Shown: piece after piece, positions 54,417 to 62,485 of the stretch | Layout of the letters: the number at the start of each line of letters is the position of its first letter | Numbering within the stretch: position 1 is the first letter of the stretch | DNA from: Prosthecobacter gellanilyticus | GTDB lineage: Bacteria > Verrucomicrobiota > Verrucomicrobiia > Verrucomicrobiales > Verrucomicrobiaceae | Direction of reading: 5' to 3' | NCBI RefSeq assembly: GCF_007992435.1 | Contig: NZ_BKAG01000027.1 | Location: 1-64,000, forward strand | Length of the DNA: 64,000 nt | The notes under the pieces: generated by a model | Database searches by the model: none | The model's input: only the letters and a program-made list of their open reading frames with translations | Told to the model about the DNA's origin: nothing | Position numbers and translations under genes: made by a program

Positions 54417-54830
54417 TCATGCTTTGAGATATCTCTGCATGAGTTCAGTCATTGAAGACGCGACAACGGGAGCGCTGCCTAGCTTTGAGTATCCGGGTAG
54501 GTGCATCACGATCGGCCACGGTTTTGGTCGAGTGCTATCGTATGCGAGAATTTGTCCGCCGCCGTCGGAACCGATAACGAACAAGCCTGGAAACGTTTCG
54601 GAGAGTGTCGCACGAGTCTCCACGTCGAGCATCTCATCGACAGAATCGAGCCGGAGATAGTCAAACTCATCGCGCGACCAATCAACATCATCAAACCAGA
54701 TGTCGGCCCCGTCGTAGTTCTCGAACAAGATCAGGTAATCAGCAGGGAGGTCAGGCGGAAGCATTGCCTCCAACGCGTTGCGTTTCTCCACCGAGGCGGG
54801 TGGCGGAGTCTGAGTCCCAACAATCTTCAC
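54417..54830 (-). CDS. SMI1/KNR4-like protein, possible orphan immunity protein
   Basis: A 137-residue soluble protein: LPPDLPADYLILFENYDGADIWF near residue 26, the acidic strand LRLDSVDEML, LFVIGSDGGGQILAYDSTRP, and a C-terminal helix. The DLPxDYLxLFExYDG opening and the GSDGGG turn are typical of the SMI1/KNR4 (SUKH) superfamily, many of which neutralise polymorphic toxins. No toxin gene is beside it. Base use is lower in GC than the neighbours, suggesting acquisition. Confidence 0.6.
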   Translation of the reverse strand: MKIVGTQTPPPASVEKRNALEAMLPPDLPADYLILFENYDGADIWFDDVDWSRDEFDYLRLDSVDEMLDVETRATLSETFPGLFVIGSDGGGQILAYDSTRPKPWPIVMHLPGYSKLGSAPVVASSMTELMQRYLKA

Positions 54831-54860
54831 GAAAGTAAAAGGTGGGGACCGAGCATACTC

Positions 54861-55673
54861 TCACACCCCTTCCTGCTGCCCTTCCGTCCCACGGGTGACG
54901 CGGCGTTCGATGACGGCCCAGGCGTTGTGGTTGTGGATGGACTCGTAGTTCACGGCTTCGACCCGGAACCATTTGATGAGCTTGTGGGCGCCGGCCTTCA
55001 TGGCGACGTTGCGGACGAGGTCCTCGACGAAGACTGGGTTGTCATAGGCGCGCTCGGTGACGGCTTTTTCGTCGGGGCGCTTGAGCACGCTGTAGAGCTC
55101 GCAGCTGGCGCTGGATTCGACGAGCTCGATGAGGTCCTCAATCCAGATGGGCTGGCGGAAGCGGACGGAAAGGGTCACGAGACCGCGCTGGTTGTGCGCG
55201 CCGCGCTCGCTGATGGCCTTGGAGCAGGGGCAGAGGGTGGCCACAGGAACCTCGACGGTGACGACGTAGTCGATGGCCTCGCCCTCGGCATTGACCTCGA
55301 AAACAACGCCGTAATCCAGCAGGCCCTCGGCCTTGGTCACGGGGGCGCGCTTGGCGCGGAAGTAGGGGAAGCGCATCTCCACGTGCGCTTTCTGGGCGTG
55401 CAGGCGGGTCATGAGCTCCTGCGGCATGGCGGCGATGCTGGAGACGGTGAGCTCGCGCCCGTGGGCGTGCAGCACCTCCAGAAAGCGGCTCATGTGGGTG
55501 CCCTTGTAGTGGTGGGGCAGGTCCACCGCCATGTTCACCGTGGCCACGGTATGCTGGGTGGCCTGGTCACGATCCCGGATGCGGAGGGGGAAGCGGACAT
55601 CTTTCACCCCCACGCGATCGATGGGCAGGCGGCGGTCATCGCGTTCGTTCTGGGTGTCTTTGAGAGCAGGCAT
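54861..55673 (-). CDS. folE2: GTP cyclohydrolase IB (zinc-independent)
   Basis: Converts GTP to 7,8-dihydroneopterin triphosphate, the first step of folate and queuosine synthesis. The 270-residue product shows FolE2 features: DRVGVKDVRFPL, TVNMAVDLPHHYKGTHMSRF, YVVTVEVPVATLCPCSKAISE (active-site Cys), ERGAHNQRG and a NHNAWAVIERR end. Unlike FolE it does not strictly need zinc. The Met at 55673 is preferred to 55730, which overlaps the terminator of the ribosomal protein operon. That operon lies just upstream. Confidence 0.95.
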   Translation of the reverse strand: MPALKDTQNERDDRRLPIDRVGVKDVRFPLRIRDRDQATQHTVATVNMAVDLPHHYKGTHMSRFLEVLHAHGRELTVSSIAAMPQELMTRLHAQKAHVEMRFPYFRAKRAPVTKAEGLLDYGVVFEVNAEGEAIDYVVTVEVPVATLCPCSKAISERGAHNQRGLVTLSVRFRQPIWIEDLIELVESSASCELYSVLKRPDEKAVTERAYDNPVFVEDLVRNVAMKAGAHKLIKWFRVEAVNYESIHNHNAWAVIERRVTRGTEGQQEGV

Positions 55674-55703
55674 GGGGGCGGGGGCGAGAAGATTCGGGAG
55701 GAC

Positions 55704-55740
55704 AAAAAATCCCGCTGCTGCACACGGCAACAGCGGGAAA
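55704..55740 (-). terminator. Rho-independent terminator after rpsR
   Basis: On the minus strand CCCGCTGTTGC pairs with GCAGCAGCGGG over 11 positions (one G-T) around a five-base loop CGTGT and runs into ATTTTTT. It separates the rpsR operon from folE2, whose start lies about 30 bases beyond. Confidence 0.9.
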
Positions 55741-55775
55741 AATTACGAATGAGGTCCCTTCACGGGCGCTCTTGC

Positions 55776-56015
55776 TCAGGGCAGGAGGTTCACGGCGCGG
55801 GCACGCTTCACTTCGCGGGTCACCTTGCGGTGAAGCCAGGCTGGAAGGCCGGTCACGCGACGGGGCTGAAGCTTGCCGGTTTCGGTGAGGAAGCGGCTAA
55901 GGATCTCCGGATGGGTGTAGTTAAGCTTCTCCATCGGGATGTCAGCGCGGCGGCGCGGCATGCGCCGGTTGTTCTTGCGCAGGGAGATGAGGCGTTCGGT
56001 AGTCTTGGGTTGCAT
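55776..56015 (-). CDS. rpsR: 30S ribosomal protein bS18, cysteine-free form
   Basis: A 79-residue S18. The core KLNYTHPEILSRFLTETGKL, the motif QPRRVTGL and the basic C-terminal HRKVTREVKRARAVNLLP are diagnostic. The N-terminal half contains no Cys, so this is the C-minus form lacking the zinc-binding pairs of C-plus S18. It is cotranscribed with rpmG (stop at 56034, 18 bases upstream). Confidence 0.93.
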   Translation of the reverse strand: MQPKTTERLISLRKNNRRMPRRRADIPMEKLNYTHPEILSRFLTETGKLQPRRVTGLPAWLHRKVTREVKRARAVNLLP

Positions 56016-56033
56016 GACGGAAAATGCGGCTGA

Positions 56034-56207
56034 TTAGCGAATCTCGCGATGGAGGGTGCGCTTCTTGAGGAAGTGATTGAACTTCACTTTCTCAAGACGT
56101 CCGGGAGTGTTCGGGCTCTTCTTGTTACGGGTGCTGACGTAGCGGGACGTTGGCATGCCAAGGGCCTTTGCCTCCGTGCATTCGAGAATGATGATTTCGC
56201 GTGCCAT
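56034..56207 (-). CDS. rpmG: 50S ribosomal protein bL33, single-cysteine form
   Basis: The 57-residue product starts [10 protein letters not shown] and contains [20 protein letters not shown] followed by the basic [18 protein letters not shown]. This matches L33. It keeps one Cys (residue 10) but not the CxxC pairs of zinc-binding L33, so it is the C-minus form. It starts 29 bases after the DksA-like gene and precedes rpsR on the same strand. Confidence 0.93.
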   Translation of the reverse strand: MAREIIILECTEAKALGMPTSRYVSTRNKKSPNTPGRLEKVKFNHFLKKRTLHREIR

Positions 56208-56236
56208 AAATGTTCTTTGGGGGGCGCGATGCTAGA

Positions 56237-57283
56237 TTACTCTTTGCTAAAGTCAAGCGACTCATTTGCCTGACTCGTCTTGTTGGAGCTGGAGCTCTCA
56301 GCGGCGTCATCGTCATCATCGTCATCGTCGGCGTCGGCGGACTCGTCGAGACCGAAGAGGGAGCGGACCGGGCGGGTCCAGCGGCCACCGCGCTGCTCGG
56401 CCTCGATCTTGGCCTGGCTGCCGACGGTGAAGCGGGTGAAGGGCAGGGCCTCCAGACGCTCTTCCGGGATCAGCTCGCCGGACATCTCGCAGATGCCGTA
56501 GGTGCCCTGTTCGATGCGCTTGAGAGCCTCGTTGATCTCATAGATGGCGTCCTGCTCCTTGGCCAGAAGGCTGAGGGCGAAGTCGCGGTCATAGGCGTCA
56601 CTACCGGCGTCAGCCTGGTGCATGCCAAAGGCGGACTCGGTGCTGTCGTTGTTACGCAGGTTTTCATTCGTCACGCCTTCAGCGGCGTTCAGATAGATGT
56701 CACGCAGCTCGGCGAGGCGCAGTTTCTGCTTCTTCAGGAAGGCGGCAGGAAGCACAGGCTTCTTCGGCGGGGAGTCGAGCGTGATGCCCTCGTCGATGGA
56801 ATTGGTGTGGCGCTTGACGTTCACCTTCACAGCCGGGCCTTTGGAGGAGGTGGAAGGGGTGGCCTTGGCGGCAGGAGCTGGAGCGGCCTTCTTGGCAGGC
56901 TCAGGCTTCGGAGCGGGGGCAGGGGCCGGAGCGGCTTTCTTGGCCGGTGCCGGTGCTGGGGCGGGAGCTGCCGCTTTTTTCGGAGCGGGAGCTGGAGCCG
57001 GAGCGTCTTTTTTCGCGGGAGCGGCTGCTTTTTTCGCAGGGGCAGGCTTCGCGGCGGCTTTCTTGGCCGGGGCGGGTGCGGGGGCCGGAGCGGCTTTCTT
57101 GGCCGGTGCTGCCGTCTTGGCTGGGGTTTTCTTCACGGAGGTTTTTGGGGGGGAAGTTGGTTTCACCGTCTTGCCGACAGGAGCTTTAGACTTGGCTTTG
57201 GGCGCTGGCTTGGCTGTTTTGGGGGCAGCCTTCTTCGCTGGTTTGGCCGGAGCTTTTGGCGCAGGTTTCTTTTTCGCGGACAT
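56237..57283 (-). CDS. DksA/TraR-like regulator with long Lys/Ala/Pro tail and no intact zinc finger
   Basis: A 348-residue protein. Residues 1-150 are low-complexity PAKKAAPAP repeats resembling histone H1-like tails. Residues about 170-290 form the DksA-like part: a coiled-coil helix pair with ESAFGMHQADAGSDAYDRDFALSLL, EINEALKRIEQGTYGIC, IPEERLEALPFTRFTVGSQ. The canonical four cysteines (CxxC...CxxC) are reduced to one, so zinc is probably not bound, as in DksA2-type paralogues. An acidic tail (ADADDDDDDDD) ends it. The Met at 57283 is chosen because it opens the basic tail. rpmG and rpsR follow. Confidence 0.85.
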   Translation of the reverse strand: MSAKKKPAPKAPAKPAKKAAPKTAKPAPKAKSKAPVGKTVKPTSPPKTSVKKTPAKTAAPAKKAAPAPAPAPAKKAAAKPAPAKKAAAPAKKDAPAPAPAPKKAAAPAPAPAPAKKAAPAPAPAPKPEPAKKAAPAPAAKATPSTSSKGPAVKVNVKRHTNSIDEGITLDSPPKKPVLPAAFLKKQKLRLAELRDIYLNAAEGVTNENLRNNDSTESAFGMHQADAGSDAYDRDFALSLLAKEQDAIYEINEALKRIEQGTYGICEMSGELIPEERLEALPFTRFTVGSQAKIEAEQRGGRWTRPVRSLFGLDESADADDDDDDDDAAESSSSNKTSQANESLDFSKE

Positions 57284-57449
57284 GGCTCGTGAGGGAGACG
57301 GAGGTTGAGATAACAAATTCCGCCAAAGGGCGGAAAAGGGCGCGGATTGTGGCGTGCTTCATCCTAGATGGCAAACGGAATTGCAGGCCCCTGCGGTCGT
57401 GCAGACGGTCCTTTTCAAGGGCTGAAAGCCCGCCAGAGTGCGGCGTCTC

Positions 57450-59240
57450 ATGTCCGCCCCATCCGCAGCCAGCCTTCCTTCCCATCCCCTCCTCCGGCTG
57501 GCTGTCTATGGAGCCGCCGTCGTGCTGGCGCTGCTGCATGTGTTTGTGACTTTCCGCGGACTGAGCAGCGCCACGGGCATGGAGCAGGCGCAGGTGGCGC
57601 GGGAGATCGCGCGAGGGAACGGGTATCAAACGAAGGTGATGCGGCCGTATGCGCTGGCCCGGCTGGGTGCCTCGGACAAACCAGCTTTGCCGAAGGCGAT
57701 GCCGGAGATCACCCAGCCACCTCTGCAGCCGCTGATCTGGGCGGGGATGTTCAAGGCGCTGGAGGGGTATCAAACGTATGAGCCAACCAAAAGTGGTTCC
57801 ATTTATCTTCTGGACCGCGCCATCGCCTGCCTCGGCGCGGCGGGCCTGCTGCTGACGCTGCTGTGGACGCATGGCGCGGCGCGCAAGCTGTTTGACGACA
57901 CCGTGGCCGCGGTGGCCATGCTCTGCCTCCTGGTGTGCGAGCCGCTGTGGCAGCTCTCTGTCAGCGGCAGCCCGGTGGCGCTGCTGCTGCCGCTCTTCGC
58001 GCTGTGCTTCAGGCTGCTGGTTTCCACGCAGATGAGGCTGCAGGAAGGGCAGGGCATTCTTGTGCAAGCAATATTGGTTGGGCTGGTCGCGGCGCTCATG
58101 CTGCTGACCCACTGGCTGGCGCTGTGGCTGGTGGCGGGCGTGGTGCTGGCGGCGGCCTTCACACTGCCGGGAAAAAGGATCGCGGTCATCATCATCGCGC
58201 TGCTGCCCGTGCTGGCTTTTGCGGGCTGGGGCATGTGGCTCACGAAGAGCTCGGGGGATCTGCTCGGCGGTGCCAAGACGATTTTTCAGGCGCACCTCCT
58301 GACCGTGGATGCTTCCACGCTTCAGCGCGAGTATGCACTGACCATGCAGCCGATGGTGCTGGACGACCTGCTGCGGAAGCTGGCCGCGAACTGGCGCCAT
58401 CAAATGTCCCAGGGCTATGGTTATCTGGGCCTGGTGGCGCCGGCGGTGTTTTTCTTCGCGGCCCTGCTGCATCGTTTCCGCCGGGGTGAGACAGTGCGGA
58501 GCTGCCAGGCGCTGGGCATCATCCTGGTCATGCTGGCGCTCGGGCTGGGTTTGTTAGGCCTGCCGGAGAAGCTGGAGGATGACAACGCGCTCTACATTGT
58601 CCTGGCGCCGGCCATGGCGGTGTTTGGCAGCGCCATGCTGGCCCTTCTGTGGTCACGCCTCCAGGGCAGCATGGCCACGAGCTTCTGGGCCCGGCTGGGC
58701 TTTGGGGTGATCGCGATCGCCATCACTAGTGTGCCGATGATTTCGGAACTGCCCGCGCTGATGAGGGCCGGGCTGATTTTGCGCGGGCGCATCAATCCAC
58801 ACTGGCCGCCCTATGTGCCGGACCGCGTCACCATGGTAAAGCAGCTCATCGACCCGGATGAGGTGGTGTTTGCAGATGTGCCGTGGTTTGTGGCCTGGTA
58901 TGCGGATGTGCCCGCGATCCTGCTGCCGGTGAAGCGCGCGGACTTTGCGGCCATCACTCAGAATGTGGAAGGCAAGGGCGCTCGCGTGGCGGGCATCGTC
59001 GTCACGCCTTACAGTTCGCGGGTGACTTTTTTGCATGAGGTCTTCAACGGACCCTACAGCGAATGGCCGGACCTGATCTTCCGCGGCCCCATGCTGGCGC
59101 TGGACCGTGAGTTCGTGCCGCACCCGGATTTTAAATTCAAACTGCCGCTGCCGCTGGTGGCGTTTTCCGTGGGAGCCAAGGAGAATCTGAGCATGCAGAT
59201 GACGTTTTACACGGACAAGATCCGGAAGCTGAAGAAGTGA
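57450..59240 (+). CDS. Multi-pass membrane protein, GT-C-like glycosyltransferase candidate
   Basis: A 596-residue protein with about ten predicted membrane helices. A conserved-looking first loop contains EQAQVAREIARGNGYQTKVMRPY and ITQPPLQPLIWAGMF, which recalls the first periplasmic loop of ArnT/PMT-type (GT-C) transferases using lipid-linked sugars. A soluble C-terminal domain spans about 440-596. The donor and acceptor are unknown, and the GT-C assignment rests on topology and loop pattern alone. The Met at 57450 or 57438 can be the start. Confidence 0.55.
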   Translation: MSAPSAASLPSHPLLRLAVYGAAVVLALLHVFVTFRGLSSATGMEQAQVAREIARGNGYQTKVMRPYALARLGASDKPALPKAMPEITQPPLQPLIWAGMFKALEGYQTYEPTKSGSIYLLDRAIACLGAAGLLLTLLWTHGAARKLFDDTVAAVAMLCLLVCEPLWQLSVSGSPVALLLPLFALCFRLLVSTQMRLQEGQGILVQAILVGLVAALMLLTHWLALWLVAGVVLAAAFTLPGKRIAVIIIALLPVLAFAGWGMWLTKSSGDLLGGAKTIFQAHLLTVDASTLQREYALTMQPMVLDDLLRKLAANWRHQMSQGYGYLGLVAPAVFFFAALLHRFRRGETVRSCQALGIILVMLALGLGLLGLPEKLEDDNALYIVLAPAMAVFGSAMLALLWSRLQGSMATSFWARLGFGVIAIAITSVPMISELPALMRAGLILRGRINPHWPPYVPDRVTMVKQLIDPDEVVFADVPWFVAWYADVPAILLPVKRADFAAITQNVEGKGARVAGIVVTPYSSRVTFLHEVFNGPYSEWPDLIFRGPMLALDREFVPHPDFKFKLPLPLVAFSVGAKENLSMQMTFYTDKIRKLKK

Positions 59241-59450
59241 CGCGAGTTCGGAGGGCGGAATTTTGAGTTTGGAGTCAGGAAGAGGGGGCCTCGTGGAGCG
59301 GATGAGGAGATAGGGGCTTGGGGCAGGTTTTTTTGGCCGGAAATGAGAGGTTCAGGTGCTCCGGAAGCCGGGTTGGCGGCAGGTGCGGGTAAATTCTCCT
59401 TTGCAGTCCGCCAAACCCCGCTACTCTGCGCGCCCTTTTTCCCTCCCCCC

Positions 59451-60335
59451 ATGTCTGAATCTAAGAACACTCTCCGTCTCGGTCTGCCGAAGGGCAGCCT
59501 GCAGGAGCCGACGCTTGAACTGCTCAAGCGCGCGGGGTTCAACATCGTGGTCTCCTCCCGCTCCTACCGCCCGACGGTGGATGATGACCAGCTCGAGCTG
59601 CGTCTGCTGCGCGCCCAGGAGATCGGCCGATATGTCGATCATGGCTTCCTGGACTGCGGCATCACCGGTCGTGACTGGATCGCCGAGAACAACGCGGATG
59701 TGGAGGTCTTGACGGATCTGCGCTACTCCAAGGCCACCTCCAAGCCGACCCGCTGGGTGCTGGTGGTGCCGGATGACTCCCCGGTGAAGACCGTGAAGGA
59801 TCTGGAAGGCAAGCGCATCGCCACCGAGGCGGTGGACATGACGAAGGCTTATCTGGCCAAGCACGGCGTGAGCGCCGAGGTGGAATTTAGCTGGGGCGCC
59901 ACGGAAGTGAAGGTGCCTGAGCTGGTGGATGCCATCGTCGACATCACCGAAACTGGCAGCTCCCTGCGCGCGAACAAGCTGCGCATCGTGGACACGCTGA
60001 TGGAAAGCTACCCGCAGTTCGTCTCCAGCAAGGCAGCGTATGCGGACGCGTGGAAGCGCGAGAAAATGGAGACGCTCGTCCTGCTGCTGAAGGGCGCTCT
60101 CGAGGCCCGTGACAAGGTCGGCCTCAAAATGAATGTCCCCGCCAGCTCTCTGGACAAGGTGGTCTCCACCCTGCCGAGCGCCCGCTCCCCCACCATCTCC
60201 CAGCTTGCCACGCCTGAGTGGGTGGCCGTGGAGACGGTGATCGCAGAGGCTGTCGTCCGCGAGATCATCCCGCGGCTCAAATCACTGGGTGCCGAAGGCA
60301 TCGTCGAATACCCGCTGAACAAAATCGTCCACTAA
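59451..60335 (+). CDS. hisG: ATP phosphoribosyltransferase, long form
   Basis: First enzyme of histidine synthesis (PRPP plus ATP). The 294-residue product has [82 protein letters not shown], and a C-terminal regulatory ACT-like domain ending [14 protein letters not shown]. Having that domain means it is allosterically inhibited by histidine and does not need HisZ. The ATG at 59451 is preferred over 59343. Other his genes are not adjacent. Confidence 0.95.
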   Translation: MSESKNTLRLGLPKGSLQEPTLELLKRAGFNIVVSSRSYRPTVDDDQLELRLLRAQEIGRYVDHGFLDCGITGRDWIAENNADVEVLTDLRYSKATSKPTRWVLVVPDDSPVKTVKDLEGKRIATEAVDMTKAYLAKHGVSAEVEFSWGATEVKVPELVDAIVDITETGSSLRANKLRIVDTLMESYPQFVSSKAAYADAWKREKMETLVLLLKGALEARDKVGLKMNVPASSLDKVVSTLPSARSPTISQLATPEWVAVETVIAEAVVREIIPRLKSLGAEGIVEYPLNKIVH

Positions 60336-60366
60336 CGGACCCTAACCAAACAACCGATACACGAAC

Positions 60367-60471
60367 ATGGGATCGCTCAAAAAGCGCAGAAAGACGAAGA
60401 TCAACAAGCATAAGCGCAAGAAGCGCATGCGTGCCAACCGCCATAAGAAGCGTTTGCGCTACAAGTCCTAA
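60367..60471 (+). CDS. 34-residue basic protein, AURKAIP1/COX24 (mS38)-like
   Basis: The peptide begins MGSLKKRRKTKINKHKRKKR and ends RANRHKKRLRYKS; half of its residues are Lys or Arg. Pattern and length match the tiny AURKAIP1/COX24-domain proteins annotated mainly in Bacteroidota and related phyla and related to mitochondrial ribosomal protein mS38, so it is probably a small ribosomal subunit protein. It lies 31 bases after hisG. A cctaac-c-gttagg palindrome overlaps its stop codon. Confidence 0.8.
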   Translation: MGSLKKRRKTKINKHKRKKRMRANRHKKRLRYKS

Positions 60472-60488
60472 CCGTTAGGCTCTTCAGC

Positions 60489-62297
60489 ATGATTTGCCTC
60501 CGCCCCGCGAAAAGAACACGTTTCGCTGGCGGAGGCTTTTTGCCTGCAAAGAAGGCTTTTCGCCTGGTTCCCACGGGTTTGGCGCTGGTTTTCCTGACCG
60601 GTGCTTCGCTGTTGGAGGGAAAAAATTATTCTCCGGAGAAGGCGGACCTCAGTCTGCCCAAAGTCGGCAGTCCGCCACCGGCTGACCTGGAATTGAAAGC
60701 TGAAGGCAGCGCGCTGTCTGAGGCCATGGCGCACTATGCCACGGCATTGCAGCTGGAGAACTCCGGCAAGATGCGCGAGGCGCTGCAGCACTATCTGGAG
60801 GTGCTCAAGGTCGATCCCACGAACGCGGAACTGGCGACTCACACGGCCGAACTGGCCTATCATTACCAGGGCAGACCGCAGGCGGTGGCCGTGCTGGAAA
60901 AGGCCGTGGCCTTGCGTCCGGAGGATCCGGCGGTGCATCTGAACCTGATCCGTTTCCTCACCACGTATGTGTCCGAGGATCCTTTTGAGAAGGACCGCAC
61001 CAGCCAGCTGGTCGCGGAGGTGGTGAAGCGCTTTCCGAAGCGTGCGAACGTGGTCTCCTTTGCAGTGCTGCACCATCTCAGCTTCAGCCAGCGCGCGGAG
61101 GCACTGGCCATCCTGGACGAGGCTTCCAAGCAGGACGTGAAAAGCCCTGGCTACTGGCTGGAGCTCGGTCGCACCGCCCAGCAGGTCTGGCCGCTGGCCC
61201 AGATGGAGATGCGGGAAGACCATGTGAAGAGGGTGAACTTCTTCTTTGATCGCGCGCTGATGCTCGCGGCTGCGGGGCCGAAGGGCGATGCAGTGCGGCT
61301 GGAGGTGGCGCAGTTTTATGTGCTGACGAACCAGCTCGAGCTGGCGCGCGGGTTGTGTGAGAAGATCGTGGCGCTGAGCGGCAGCCTGCAGGCGCGCAAG
61401 CTGCTCTATCGCCTCTACGATTCGGCAGAGGAGCGGGACTCGGCACTGGCCGTGCTGGAGAAGATCGTGGAGCAGGTGCCGGATGATGTGGAGCAGCGGC
61501 GCCTGCTGGTGCAGGCCTATGAATCCCGTGAGGAATGGGCACGCGCAGTGCCGCATCTGGAGGCTGCCATCCAGCTCGGTGGCGGAGATGCCTCCGAGTA
61601 TCAGGCGCTGGGGCAGTTGCTGCTGCAGGCACGGCTTTATGAGAAGCTGGTCCAGCTCTGCGAGCGCACGACGAAGCTGTATCCGGACAATCCCATCTTC
61701 CACATTCACGCCGCGTTCGCCCAGCGCAGCCTGCTGCGATGGGAAAAGGCCATCCAGTCCATGGAAAAGGCTGCTGCCATGGCGGAAAACGGCCAGGCGG
61801 AGCTGGTGAACCACCGGTTTTACTTCCAGTTCGGCCTGACTCTGGAGCGCGGCGGCCGCGCGGAGGAAGCCGGGAAGATGTTTGAGAAGGCCATCACCCT
61901 CACGCCGAAGGACGAGCTGGATGATGCGGCGAACACCATGAACTACCTCGGCTACATGTGGCTGGAGGACGGGCGTTATCTCGACAAGGCCGGTGAGCTG
62001 ATCCGCAAGGCGAACGAGCTGCAACCAGACAAAGCCGCGTATGTGGACAGCCTGGGCTGGTGGCATTACAAGAAGGGTGACTACGCCCACGCGGTGATCG
62101 AGCTGGAGCGCGCTTTTTCGCTGCTGAAAAACCCCGAGCCGGATGATGCGGAGATCGTCGAGCATCTGGGCCAGGCGCATCTGAAGCTGGGAGACAAGAC
62201 CAAGGCGCGCGAGATGTTTGAAAAAGCCCGCGACATGGGCCCCACTGACCCGAAACTGCTGAAGCGCATCGCCGAGGGTTTGGAAGCGACGAAGTGA
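60489..62297 (+). CDS. Exported TPR-repeat protein
   Basis: Up to 602 residues of tetratricopeptide repeats after a signal-like segment (FRLVPTGLALVFLTGASLLEG). Repeats are visible as YATALQLENSGKMREALQHYLEVLKVDP, AVAVLEKAVALRPEDP, ALAVLEKIVEQVPDDVEQR, and, near the end, YVDSLGWWHYKKGDYAHAVIEL, EHLGQAHLKLGDKTKAREMF. It is a periplasmic scaffold, function unknown. The first ATG (60489) lies just before a terminator-like hairpin (60496-60541). A TTG at 60540 directly after it, preceded by GGAGG, would give a tidier signal peptide (PAKKAFRLVP); the true start is therefore uncertain. Confidence 0.8.
   Translation: MICLRPAKRTRFAGGGFLPAKKAFRLVPTGLALVFLTGASLLEGKNYSPEKADLSLPKVGSPPPADLELKAEGSALSEAMAHYATALQLENSGKMREALQHYLEVLKVDPTNAELATHTAELAYHYQGRPQAVAVLEKAVALRPEDPAVHLNLIRFLTTYVSEDPFEKDRTSQLVAEVVKRFPKRANVVSFAVLHHLSFSQRAEALAILDEASKQDVKSPGYWLELGRTAQQVWPLAQMEMREDHVKRVNFFFDRALMLAAAGPKGDAVRLEVAQFYVLTNQLELARGLCEKIVALSGSLQARKLLYRLYDSAEERDSALAVLEKIVEQVPDDVEQRRLLVQAYESREEWARAVPHLEAAIQLGGGDASEYQALGQLLLQARLYEKLVQLCERTTKLYPDNPIFHIHAAFAQRSLLRWEKAIQSMEKAAAMAENGQAELVNHRFYFQFGLTLERGGRAEEAGKMFEKAITLTPKDELDDAANTMNYLGYMWLEDGRYLDKAGELIRKANELQPDKAAYVDSLGWWHYKKGDYAHAVIELERAFSLLKNPEPDDAEIVEHLGQAHLKLGDKTKAREMFEKARDMGPTDPKLLKRIAEGLEATK
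60496..60541 (+). terminator. Likely intrinsic terminator of hisG and the mS38-like gene
   Basis: GCCTCCGCC (60496-60504) pairs with GGCGGAGGC (60528-60536); inside, GCGAAA pairs with TTTCGC. T5 follows. It lies within the 5' part of the TPR frame, which casts doubt on the ATG start of that gene. The GGAGG in its 3' arm could serve as a ribosome binding site for a TTG at 60540. Confidence 0.7.
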
Positions 62298-62485
62298 GAA
62301 AGTTCCAACGGAACTTTCATAGGGGGCATCCCTGAACCCTTATCAGAACCAGTAGTGTGAAAGCTGAATTCAGCGAATGACACGGCCAGTTGGTGAGTGG
62401 CAACGATGACACAGCACACAAACCCACGAAGCCCGATTTTTGGTTTTTTGTTAACCCCCTGCAAAGAAAAACCAAATATACTACT

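Noticed and set aside
3650..60480. GTTAGG as an over-represented DNA signal such as an uptake sequence
   Set aside because: My count of about 21 on both strands is below the roughly 26 expected from base composition.
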